Shown here: positions 34,476 through 42,256 of the stretch, piece by piece
Layout of the letters: every line of letters starts with the position of its first letter
Position numbering within the stretch: the stretch's first letter is position 1
NCBI RefSeq assembly: GCF_000263855.1
Contig: NZ_AJWX01000003.1
Span: forward strand, 186,001-250,000
Direction: 5' to 3'
Source of the DNA: Pseudomonas sp. M47T1
Lineage (GTDB): Bacteria; Pseudomonadota; Gammaproteobacteria; Pseudomonadales; Pseudomonadaceae
DNA length: 64,000 nucleotides
Made by a program: the position numbers and the translations under genes
Notes under the pieces: generated by a model
What the model was told of the DNA's origin: nothing
Seen by the model: only the letters and a program-made list of their open reading frames with translations
Databases searched by the model: none

Positions 34476-36865
34476 TGAACACGGTGAGGGGAGGGGGTGC
34501 GGTGCTCGGCGCAATGTTGTCGATGGGCAGCGCCGGGGGCTTGGCAGCGGCGATGCCGTTTGACAGTGAAACCCTGCGCTTGCGCGGCATTGACCCGCAG
34601 GTGGCCGAGTACCTCAGCCAGGCCGCGCGTTTCACCGCGGGCAGCCATCCCGTGGCGCTGAGCGTGAATGGCCAGCCGCGGGGCCAGGTGCAGGCGCGTT
34701 TCGACAGCCTCGGGGCCTTGTGCTTCGACCAGGCGTTGCGCGATGCCGCGTTGATCGCAGGTGCCGGTGATGGGGAGCGCTGCGGCGCTTTTGTCGAGCA
34801 GTACCCGCAAACGCAGGTAGAACTGCAGCCCCAGACCGGCCAGGTCAACCTGTGGGTACCGCTTGATGCCTTGCAGCCGTTGCCAGCGGACTTGTCGGCC
34901 TACACCTTCGGCGGTGTCGCCGGGCTGCTCAACTATGACGTGCAGGGCCTCTATAACCAGTTCGAGGGCGGCACCAGCCAATTCTGGTCAGCCAACACTG
35001 AGGCAGGCTTCAACGCCGGTGACTGGATTGTGCGCAGCCGGCAGCTGTATACCTCCTCCAACGGTCGTGGTAGCACCGAACACCTGGAGGCCTACGGGCA
35101 GCGTACCTTCGCTGAGCAACAGGCGGTGTTTCAGCTGGGGCAGATCAATCTGTTCAACCCGGTGCTGGCGGGGGCGCGTATCAATGGCCTGCAGTGGATG
35201 AGCGAGCCTGCGCTGTCGTCCTCAGGGGGGGGCGGGCGCATCGAGGGCATTGCCGCCAGCCAGGCGCGGGTCGAGTTGCGCCAGAGCGGTGCCCTGGTGT
35301 ACTCCACGGTGGTGCCTGCGGGGCCCTTCACGCTGGAAGGTGTCAGCCAGTTGGACACGCGGCGCGATGTGCAGGTGACGGTGATTGAAGCCGATGACTC
35401 GCGTCGCACCTTCACCGTGCCGGCCGCCACCATGGGCGTCAACCTGCCGGCCAGCGGCTTTGCCTTCGGTGCCGGCCAGGTGCGTGACCTGGGAGGGCTC
35501 AAGCGCAGCCCATGGGTGCTGAGTGCCGGCTGGAGCCAACCGTTGTTCGCGCGCACGAGTGTGAGCAGCGGCGTGCTCGCCGCTGACGGCTATAACGCAG
35601 CAGGGGCAGGCCTGGGCCTGGACGGCTGGACCGGCAGCCGCCTGCAGGGGCTGCTTCAGGCCGCCCAGACGGGGGAGGACAATGTTCGAGGCGTGCAGGG
35701 CAGTGTGACCCTGCAGCAGCAGTTCAACCCGTTCTGGTCGGCCAGCCTCACGGCGTCACGGCAAAGCAGCGGCTATCGCGAACTGGCCGACACCTTGCTG
35801 GACAACCAACTCGCCAGCGAGTCGCGCTACCGCGAGCAGTACGCCATGGGGCTGTCCTGGTCACACCCGCGCCTGGGCAGCCTCAATGGTGGGTACTCAT
35901 TGTCTACCCTGTACAACGGGCGCAAGGCCGCGCGCGCCTACACCTCGTGGGGCCAACGCGTCGGCAAGGCGTCGTTGTCACTGAGCGCCGAATGGAACGT
36001 GGCAGGCGACGCCGGGCTGGGCAACGCCCTTTACCTGAGCGCCAGCCTGCCCTTGGGCGAGCGTCGGCGCTTGCGCACTTCCGTTCGTGGCGCGGGTGGC
36101 AAAAGCCGCGTGGGGGTTGGCTTGCAAGAGCAGGTCAGTGACACCTTCGGCTATCGGCTGGCCGGTGAGCGCAACAGTCAGGATAAGGAGCTGGACATCA
36201 CGGCCGGTGTATCGCTGTTGCCACGGGTGGCTCAGGTCGACCTGGGGTACACCAGTTACGGCCAGGGCAACGCCGGCTACAGTGGCGCATTGCGCGGAGG
36301 CATGGCCGTTCATGAAGGCGGCTTGACGCTGTCACCCTATGCCTTGCAGGACACCTTCGCGTTGCTGTCGGTGGGTGAGTTGCCGGGCGTTCGCGTGGAC
36401 ACACCCGGCGGCACGGTATGGACCGATGGCCAAGGCCAGGCGGTGGTTGCCCAGGTCGCACCCTACGCCAAGAGTTCGGTGCAGGTGGTGTCCAGCAGCC
36501 TGCCGCGCAATGTCGACATCCTTCAGGGGGCGGCGGTATTGCAGGCCGGTCGGGGGGCGGTGCCACGCCTGGCATTTGGTGTGCAGACCACTCGGCGCTT
36601 GCTGTTGCAAGCCGTCACCAGCACGGGCCAGGCATTGCCAGCCGGGGCCCTGGTCAGTGATGGCGCGGGCGCCTTGGTCACCCTGGTGCAGGCCGATGGC
36701 ACGGTGTTCGTGCCCAATGCTCAGGCTATCGATCAGCTGTGGGTCAGGGTGGCAGGCCAGGCGCCGTGTGAGTTGCATTATGAGCTGGCGGCCGAGGCCG
36801 ATCCGGATGCGTATTTCGAGACCACCCAGGCCGTGTGTCGCCCATCACAAGGAAAACAAGCATGA
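34475..36865 (+). CDS. Outer-membrane fimbrial usher
   Basis: 796 residues, slightly shorter than FimD/PapC (about 830-880). Signal peptide to about residue 26, then an N-terminal chaperone-binding domain (MPFDSETLRLRGIDPQVAEY ...), the large 24-strand barrel with a plug (GARINGLQWMSEPALSSSGG; ASQARVELRQSGALVYSTVV) and C-terminal domains ending with a cysteine pair (APCELHY, AVCRPS). TGATG coupling to the chaperone gene. Homology to the FimD family is clear from VVPAGPFTLEGVSQLDTRRD. Confidence 0.88.
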   Translation: MNTVRGGGAVLGAMLSMGSAGGLAAAMPFDSETLRLRGIDPQVAEYLSQAARFTAGSHPVALSVNGQPRGQVQARFDSLGALCFDQALRDAALIAGAGDGERCGAFVEQYPQTQVELQPQTGQVNLWVPLDALQPLPADLSAYTFGGVAGLLNYDVQGLYNQFEGGTSQFWSANTEAGFNAGDWIVRSRQLYTSSNGRGSTEHLEAYGQRTFAEQQAVFQLGQINLFNPVLAGARINGLQWMSEPALSSSGGGGRIEGIAASQARVELRQSGALVYSTVVPAGPFTLEGVSQLDTRRDVQVTVIEADDSRRTFTVPAATMGVNLPASGFAFGAGQVRDLGGLKRSPWVLSAGWSQPLFARTSVSSGVLAADGYNAAGAGLGLDGWTGSRLQGLLQAAQTGEDNVRGVQGSVTLQQQFNPFWSASLTASRQSSGYRELADTLLDNQLASESRYREQYAMGLSWSHPRLGSLNGGYSLSTLYNGRKAARAYTSWGQRVGKASLSLSAEWNVAGDAGLGNALYLSASLPLGERRRLRTSVRGAGGKSRVGVGLQEQVSDTFGYRLAGERNSQDKELDITAGVSLLPRVAQVDLGYTSYGQGNAGYSGALRGGMAVHEGGLTLSPYALQDTFALLSVGELPGVRVDTPGGTVWTDGQGQAVVAQVAPYAKSSVQVVSSSLPRNVDILQGAAVLQAGRGAVPRLAFGVQTTRRLLLQAVTSTGQALPAGALVSDGAGALVTLVQADGTVFVPNAQAIDQLWVRVAGQAPCELHYELAAEADPDAYFETTQAVCRPSQGKQA

Positions 36866-37944
36866 AGACTGTCGCCATAGTATTTGCAGGCCTTGCCGGG
36901 ATCGGTGGCGCGCAGGCGTGCGAAATGACCCTGAGCCAGGGCGAGATCGACTACGGTGTACTGAACCGCACCACGCTGAAAGCGAGTGACGGCAGTTGGC
37001 ACCTTGCCCCCCGGCACCTGACGTTGCAGGTGCACTGCCCGCAGCCCGAGGACATGCAGCTGTTCTACCGCGCCCAGGCGGCAAGCCCCGACGCATTCGC
37101 GTTGGGGCAGGGACGCTACCGCCTGGAGCTGGGCCAGGCGCTGCTGGATGGGGAGCCGGTGGCGCTGGGTGGTGCGGTCGATGGCCGCGCCCTGACGTCG
37201 CTGACGCCGGACCGTGGCGCCGTGCCGCTCAAGGGTGGCGCCCGGCTCAAGGGGCGCCAGTTCAGTGTGCAAATGAAGGTAGTGGGTGAGGCCAGCGAGG
37301 CGGCGCTGCGGGTCAGCGACCTTACGCACTGGCAGGCCGCCGGGGTGTTCGACATTGCCGGCCAGCAGCGAGACCTTAGCCTGCGCGCAGGCTTTGCACC
37401 GGCCTCCTGCACGCCGCGCCTGGGCGAGGGCGGCCGTGTCGATTTCGGCCGCATCCCTGCCCAGCGTCTGTCGCCGCATCAGCCCACGCTGTTCACCCGT
37501 AGCGTGGCCCTGACCATCAACTGCGAAGGCCCCACGCGGTTTGCCCTGACGGCTCGCGAAAACCGCGCGGGCTCGGCGCGCACCCTCGAAGGGCTGGCGC
37601 AGGGCAGCCTGTTTGGCCTGGGCCGTACGGCCCTGAACACGCCGGTAGGCGCCTACCGCGCCCGAGTGGCCGAAGACAGCCAGGGCGATGGCCGCCCGCT
37701 GGTGGCGCTGTACGGCGAACCGGGCGGCCTGAGCTGGCAGCCGGCGCCGGCCAATGAAGGCGCCGCCCTGCATCATGACGGCCGCCTGCTGGGCTTTACC
37801 CATGGCGACCACCAGCCAGCGGCCATCAGTCAGTTCAGTGGCAACCTGGCGATTGACCTGTTCGTGGCGCCGTTGTCAGAGCTGAAGTTGAGCGAGGAGG
37901 TGATGCTGGAGGGGGCGGCTACGGTGGAGATTGTGTATCTGTAG
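36862..37944 (+). CDS. Two-domain fimbrial tip protein with C-terminal DUF1120-like domain
   Basis: 360 residues; signal peptide to the Ala-Gln-Ala site, mature start CEMTLSQGEIDYGVLNRT. An N-terminal domain of about 165 residues with no matching pilin is followed by a domain (about 170-360) that mirrors the three pilins: FAPASCTPRLGEGG, LTINCEGPTRFAL and a terminal EEVMLEGAATVEIVYL. A tip adhesin is typically receptor domain plus pilin domain without its own donor strand, which fits. ATG 36862 overlaps the usher end by 4 bp. Confidence 0.8.
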   Translation: MKTVAIVFAGLAGIGGAQACEMTLSQGEIDYGVLNRTTLKASDGSWHLAPRHLTLQVHCPQPEDMQLFYRAQAASPDAFALGQGRYRLELGQALLDGEPVALGGAVDGRALTSLTPDRGAVPLKGGARLKGRQFSVQMKVVGEASEAALRVSDLTHWQAAGVFDIAGQQRDLSLRAGFAPASCTPRLGEGGRVDFGRIPAQRLSPHQPTLFTRSVALTINCEGPTRFALTARENRAGSARTLEGLAQGSLFGLGRTALNTPVGAYRARVAEDSQGDGRPLVALYGEPGGLSWQPAPANEGAALHHDGRLLGFTHGDHQPAAISQFSGNLAIDLFVAPLSELKLSEEVMLEGAATVEIVYL

Positions 37945-37974
37945 AAACAGCCGTCCCTGGCCCTTTACGGGGCT

Positions 37975-38070
37975 TCAAATCAAATGCCATATCAACAGCA
38001 ACAGCAAAAGTAACGTAAAAAGCCAACGTTGCGGGCCGCCGGCCTGACGTTGGCCATTCGTGATGTTCAT
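37975..38070 (-). CDS. Possible 31-residue membrane miniprotein
   Basis: A minus-strand frame encodes MNITNGQRQAGGPQRWLFTL followed by a Leu-rich membrane segment ending IWHLI. It has a polar N-terminus and one hydrophobic helix of about 15 residues. No ribosome site is visible: seven T precede the ATG, and it lies inside two terminator-like hairpins. Several rare codons (TTA, ATA, CTT) are used. Either a leaderless/poorly translated gene after the glucan synthase or coincidence. Confidence 0.25.
   Translation of the reverse strand: MNITNGQRQAGGPQRWLFTLLLLLLLIWHLI
38017..38054 (-). terminator. Second terminator-like hairpin after glucan synthase
   Basis: GCCAACGT (38022-38029) pairs perfectly with ACGTTGGC (38047-38054); an inner GGCC/GGCC pair can form in the loop. 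On the minus strand it is followed by TTTTT. It acts as a back-up behind the 38071-38096 terminator, and could also stop the fimbrial operon from the other side. Confidence 0.5.
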
Positions 38071-38096
38071 AAAAAAAGGCCCGCATCTGCGGGCCT
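38071..38096 (-). terminator. Terminator of the glucan synthase gene
   Basis: Stem GGCCCGCA/TGCGGGCC with a short loop and, on the minus strand, a run of seven T. Ends just after the stop at 38103. On the + strand it is followed by TTCTGTTTT and may also work for the fimbrial transcript. Confidence 0.85.
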
Positions 38097-38102
38097 TCTG
38101 TT

Positions 38103-40694
38103 TTACTGCGCCGTCACCGGTTCAGGCTCGTGCGTCGGCTTGGGCAGCGACGACAGGAAAGCCATGATCAGCGCTGCCAGGTAAGGCAGTGACTGCACCA
38201 GCAGCATGGTCACCCAGAAGCGCATGTCCGAGCTAGGCAGGCCCTGCACGAAGCAGATGCCGCCCGCTGCGCCCCACAGTAGCAACATGATGAATAGCTC
38301 TTCGCGTGCTTCCGAGATGGCCACCAGCAGGCCGTGGCTGTCCGCGTTCTTGGGTGTGCGGAAGAACGGAATGCTGGTGGTGAAGAAGCCGTACAGCACC
38401 GCCTTGGCAATGGTGTGCGACAACGCCAACCCTGCCAGGGCGGCGGCGAAGGCGTCCTTGAGGTTCACGCCCACGGCGCGACGGTACAGGAACACGATCT
38501 TGCCCACCTTGAACACGAACAGCGCCAGTGGCGGGATAGCGAAGATCAGCAGCGGCGGGTCGACCCGCTGCGGCACGATGATCATTGCTGCCGACCACAG
38601 CAGCGCACCCACAGTGAAGAAGATGTTCATGCCATCGGCCACCCACGGCAACCAGCCCGCCAGGAAGTGGTAGCGCTGGCCACGGGTCAGTTCAGTGTCC
38701 TTGCCGCGCAGCAGGCTGGCGGTGTGGCGCTTGATGATCTGAATGGCGCCATAGGCCCAGCGGAAGCGCTGCTTCTTGAAGTCGATGAAGGTGTCGGGCA
38801 TCAGGCCCTTGCCGTAGCTGTGGTGGTAGTAAGCCGCCGACAGGCCTTTCTCGAACACGCGCAGGCCCAGTTCGGCGTCTTCACAGATACACCAGTCGGC
38901 CCAACCCAGTTCTTCGAGCACCGAGCGACGGGTCATGGTCATGGTGCCGTGCTGGATGATCGCGTCACGGTCGTTGCGGGTCACCATGCCGATATGGAAG
39001 AAGCCCTTGTACTCGGAGTAGCACAGCTTCTTGAAGGTGCTTTCGTTCTGGTCGCGGTAGTCCTGGGGCGATTGCACCACGGCGATCTTCGGGTCGGCGA
39101 AGTGCGGCACCATGTGCTTGAGCCAGTTCTTGTCCACGCAGTAGTCGGAGTCGATCACGGCGATGACTTCGGCGTCGGCGGCGGTGTGCGGTATCAGGTA
39201 GTTCAGTGCACCGCCCTTGAAGCCGGCCAGGGGCGCGACGTGGAAAAACTTGAAGCGCGGCCCCAGGGTTTCGCAGTAGGCCTGCACCGGTTCCCACACC
39301 GCGGGGTCCTTGGTGTTGTTGTCGATGATCAGCACTTCGAAGTCTGGGTAATCCAGCGCGGCCAGGTGGTCCAGGGTCATTTTGACCATGTCCGGCGGCT
39401 CGTTGTAGCACGGTACGTGGATGGACACTTTCGGGCGGTAGGTGGAATCGCCTTCCACCGGCAGGAATTCACGGCGGCGTTTGTGAATCCACACCGCTTC
39501 CGCCAGTTCATGCGCTTCGGTGAGCAGCACGATGAACACACCCAGGGCGCCAAGCGCCAGCAGGAAGCCCACCGTCAGGCTGAACCAGGTGCTGTATTGC
39601 TGGCTGTAGTCGTAGCCGATCCACACCAGTACCGAGCCGCACAGGAAGGCGATGAAGGTCAGGAAGGTACGGCCACGCTGACGCAGGGCCGAGCCGTCGA
39701 TCAGCAGCAAGGCCAGCGACAGCATGGCCAGCACCACGGAGCCCACGGCCAGTACGCGCCATTGCGGAATGGCCACCACCGGGCCTTCGAAATTGAATTT
39801 CTGTTGGCGCGCGGCGTTGAACACGCCCCAGTACGCGCCCACCGAGCCTTCGTCACTGGCCTTCCACGGCTGGTCATAGGCTTCGATCACGAAGTAGTTG
39901 TAGCCCTGGCGGTTGAGCTTGTTCACCAGGGTACGCAGGTAAATGGCTTGGTCCGCCTGGGTGGCGTCGGCGCCACCGCGCATGCGGCCATTGCTGGGCC
40001 AGCCCACTTCAGACAGCAGCAGCGGCTTCTTCGGGAACATGTGCTTGAGTTCCCGCGCCCGGTCCAGGACGAATTGGCCGGCCTTGTCCATGGGAATGAA
40101 TTCCCAGTACGGCAGGATGTGCGCAGCAATCAGGTCCACGTGCTTGGCCAGGGACGGGTTGTGTTCCCAGATGTGCCATTGCTCGGACGTGGTCACTGGC
40201 ACCTTCACGGCCGCGCGCACGCGGTCCAGGTAGGCTTCCAGGTCCTTGACCGTCACTTCCTTGCGGAACAGCGCTTCGTTGCCCACCACGACGCGCACTA
40301 CGCTGCGGGTAGTGTTGGCCAGTTCGATGGCCTTGGCGATTTCGCGTTCGTTGCGTTCAAGGTCCGGGCTGATCCACACGCCCACGGTGACGCGCAGGCC
40401 GAATTCCTCGGCAATTTTCGGAATGTCGGCCTGGGTGCCGTCCACCGAGTAGATGCGGATGCTGTCGGTCAGCTTGCTCATCTGCTCAAGGTCCTGACGA
40501 ATTTCGTCGTCAGTGGGGTATTGCTCCTTCTGCGGGCTCTGGCCCAGGCGGAAAGGCGAATAGGAGAAACCGGAGATCTGTTCAGGCCAGTCGGGGGCGG
40601 TGACCGGGCGGTTGATCAACGCCCAGAAACCCGTGAATAGGGCCGCGATCGCGACGACTACCACCAGGTTGAGACCAAATTTACGCGATGACAT
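38103..40694 (-). CDS. Membrane glucan synthase with GH17-like domain (NdvB-like)
   Basis: 863 residues. N-terminal signal-anchor helix, then a periplasmic GH17-like domain (about 35-310) with both candidate catalytic Glu (VVVGNEALFR; LLLSEVGWPSNG), membrane helices, and a GT2 synthase domain with VSIHVPCYNEPPDMV, DSDYCVD (DxD), EDAELGLRVFEKG and the KKQRFRWAYG (QxxRW) motif, then more helices. This layout is that of P. aeruginosa NdvB, a cyclic beta-1,3-glucan synthase linked to biofilm antibiotic tolerance. Start 40694 (MSSRKFG) is preferred to the long in-frame extension. Gene name withheld pending direct comparison. Confidence 0.85.
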   Translation of the reverse strand: MSSRKFGLNLVVVVAIAALFTGFWALINRPVTAPDWPEQISGFSYSPFRLGQSPQKEQYPTDDEIRQDLEQMSKLTDSIRIYSVDGTQADIPKIAEEFGLRVTVGVWISPDLERNEREIAKAIELANTTRSVVRVVVGNEALFRKEVTVKDLEAYLDRVRAAVKVPVTTSEQWHIWEHNPSLAKHVDLIAAHILPYWEFIPMDKAGQFVLDRARELKHMFPKKPLLLSEVGWPSNGRMRGGADATQADQAIYLRTLVNKLNRQGYNYFVIEAYDQPWKASDEGSVGAYWGVFNAARQQKFNFEGPVVAIPQWRVLAVGSVVLAMLSLALLLIDGSALRQRGRTFLTFIAFLCGSVLVWIGYDYSQQYSTWFSLTVGFLLALGALGVFIVLLTEAHELAEAVWIHKRRREFLPVEGDSTYRPKVSIHVPCYNEPPDMVKMTLDHLAALDYPDFEVLIIDNNTKDPAVWEPVQAYCETLGPRFKFFHVAPLAGFKGGALNYLIPHTAADAEVIAVIDSDYCVDKNWLKHMVPHFADPKIAVVQSPQDYRDQNESTFKKLCYSEYKGFFHIGMVTRNDRDAIIQHGTMTMTRRSVLEELGWADWCICEDAELGLRVFEKGLSAAYYHHSYGKGLMPDTFIDFKKQRFRWAYGAIQIIKRHTASLLRGKDTELTRGQRYHFLAGWLPWVADGMNIFFTVGALLWSAAMIIVPQRVDPPLLIFAIPPLALFVFKVGKIVFLYRRAVGVNLKDAFAAALAGLALSHTIAKAVLYGFFTTSIPFFRTPKNADSHGLLVAISEAREELFIMLLLWGAAGGICFVQGLPSSDMRFWVTMLLVQSLPYLAALIMAFLSSLPKPTHEPEPVTAQ

Positions 40695-40874
40695 GGGGGC
40701 TTGGGTTCCGAAGCGGGGGAACGGGGGAGTGCCGGCGACAGGCGCCGAACCGGCGCGCATCCTACTCTGCACGTTACAAGTGTGTATAGGAGATGTCTGA
40801 AAACATACGTTTAGATTGGAATTTTTTGTTTAAGTTCTTGCCTGCTATTAGTTGTAGCGCATTAAACGCCGTAG

Positions 40875-40903
40875 GTGATCTGCGCGAATGACAGGCCTAT
40901 AAT
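40875..40903 (+). promoter_or_regulatory. Promoter of tcdA
   Basis: Consensus -10 TATAAT at 40898-40903 with a weak -35 (GTGATC, 40875-40880) at 17-nt spacing; start about 28 bp downstream at ATG 40931. The -10 is perfect, so this is the best-supported sigma-70 promoter here. Confidence 0.5.
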
Positions 40904-40930
40904 GCGCGCCGGTTTTTGAGGTACTGGTCC

Positions 40931-41731
40931 ATGAGCACAGAAGATCCACGTTTCGAAGGTGTCACCCGTCTGTACGGTCGCGAAGGCATGCAGCGCCTGC
41001 GCGCTGCCCATGTGGCCATCGTCGGCATCGGCGGCGTGGGCTCGTGGGCGGCCGAAGCCATGGCGCGCAGCGGCGTGGGCGAGATCTCGCTGTTTGACCT
41101 GGACGACGTGTGTGTCAGCAACGTCAACCGCCAGTTGCATGCGCTGGACGGAAACGTCGGCAAGCCCAAGGTGGAGGTCATGGCCGAACGGTTGCGAGCC
41201 ATCAACCCCACGTGCACCGTGCACGCGGTCAGCGACTTCGTGACCCGCGAGACCATGGCCGAGTACATCACCCCCGAGCTGGATTTCGTCATCGACTGCA
41301 TCGACAGCATGCAGGCCAAGGCGGCCCTGATTGCCTGGTGCAAGCGCCGCAAGATCGGCATCATCACCACCGGTGGCGCGGGCGGGCAGGTCGACCCCAC
41401 GCAGATCAAGGTGTGCGACCTGAACCGCACCCACAATGACCCGTTGGCGGCGAACGTGCGTTCTACCCTGCGTCGCGACTACGGCTTCTCGCGCAACACC
41501 ACCAGGCACTACAGCGTGCCGTGCGTGTACTCCACCGAACAGCTGCGCTACCCCGACAACAAGGGCGGCGTATGCCTGACCAAGGCGTTCGTGGGCGAGG
41601 GGGTGAAGCTGGACTGCGCGGGTGGTTTTGGCGCGGTGATGATGGTGACCGCGACCTTCGGCATGGTGGCGGCGGCGCGGGCGGTGGACAAGCTGGTCGC
41701 CGGCGTGCGCCGCCCGTCTGAGCGCACTTGA
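40931..41731 (+). CDS. tcdA: tRNA threonylcarbamoyladenosine dehydratase
   Basis: Cyclises t6A37 to ct6A37 in tRNA; E1-like fold (formerly CsdL/YgdL). 266 residues: nucleotide loop VAIVGIGGVGSWAAEAMARS, LFDLDDVCVSNVNRQLHALD, the DCIDSMQAK Asp, a C-terminal NGG-free tail. ATG 40931. Its known sulfur-relay partners CsdA and SufE-like CsdE are encoded just downstream on the opposite strand (41852-43458), so the trio is linked here. Confidence 0.93.
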   Translation: MSTEDPRFEGVTRLYGREGMQRLRAAHVAIVGIGGVGSWAAEAMARSGVGEISLFDLDDVCVSNVNRQLHALDGNVGKPKVEVMAERLRAINPTCTVHAVSDFVTRETMAEYITPELDFVIDCIDSMQAKAALIAWCKRRKIGIITTGGAGGQVDPTQIKVCDLNRTHNDPLAANVRSTLRRDYGFSRNTTRHYSVPCVYSTEQLRYPDNKGGVCLTKAFVGEGVKLDCAGGFGAVMMVTATFGMVAAARAVDKLVAGVRRPSERT

Positions 41732-41733
41732 TT

Positions 41734-41824
41734 CCGTGGGAACCGGCTCTGCCCGCGAAAAGGCTACCGGGTGCTGACTGATGCACCGTGGCGCATTGTT
41801 CGCGGGCAGAGCCCGCTCCCACCG
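41734..41824. repeat. REP pair (BIME)
   Basis: Inverted units CGTGGGAACCGGCTCTGCCC (41734 onward) and TTCGCGGGCAGAGCCCGCTC (41799 onward). Lies between the convergent tcdA and sufE genes, as expected for a transcript-end REP. Confidence 0.85.
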
Positions 41825-41851
41825 TTTTTGTGTCCTGCAATGGGGGCGGGG

Positions 41852-42256
41852 TCAACCGGCCAATTCGGCCATGCGCTTGAGCACGGCATTCAGGCCGTTG
41901 CTGCGCGAAGGCGACAGCTGGCGGCCCAGGCCCAGTTGCTGGAACCACGCGGGCAAATCCAGCGCGTTCAACTGCACCGCACTTAACCCCTCGACCCGCA
42001 CCAGCAACAGCGCCAGCAAGCCGCGAATCATCCGTGCGTCACTGCTCGCGCGAAACTGCCACTGGCCATCCAGCTGATGGGCAATCAGCCATACCTGGCT
42101 TTCGCAACCGTGCACCAGATGCTCGGCGGTTTTCTCTTCATCGCCCAGGGGGGCAAGGCGCTCGCCCCATTGCATCAGCAGGCGCGCGCGCTGTTCCCAG
42201 CCGGCGGCCAGTTCGAATGCCTGCAGCGCTTCGGCCGCGTGCACGGGCAGGCTCAT
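41852..42256 (-). CDS. SufE-like sulfur acceptor (CsdE)
   Basis: 134 residues. Accepts persulfide sulfur from CsdA; the acceptor Cys51 is in EHLVHGCESQVWL, which is the SufE family motif. ATG 42256 overlaps the csdA stop by 4 bp. The paired order csdA-csdE with tcdA opposite supports the Csd rather than Suf role. Confidence 0.9.
   Translation of the reverse strand: MSLPVHAAEALQAFELAAGWEQRARLLMQWGERLAPLGDEEKTAEHLVHGCESQVWLIAHQLDGQWQFRASSDARMIRGLLALLLVRVEGLSAVQLNALDLPAWFQQLGLGRQLSPSRSNGLNAVLKRMAELAG

Noticed and set aside
38334..40640. 768-codon plus-strand open frame over the glucan synthase
   Set aside because: Antisense shadow; the minus-strand frame carries clear GT2 and GH17 motifs.
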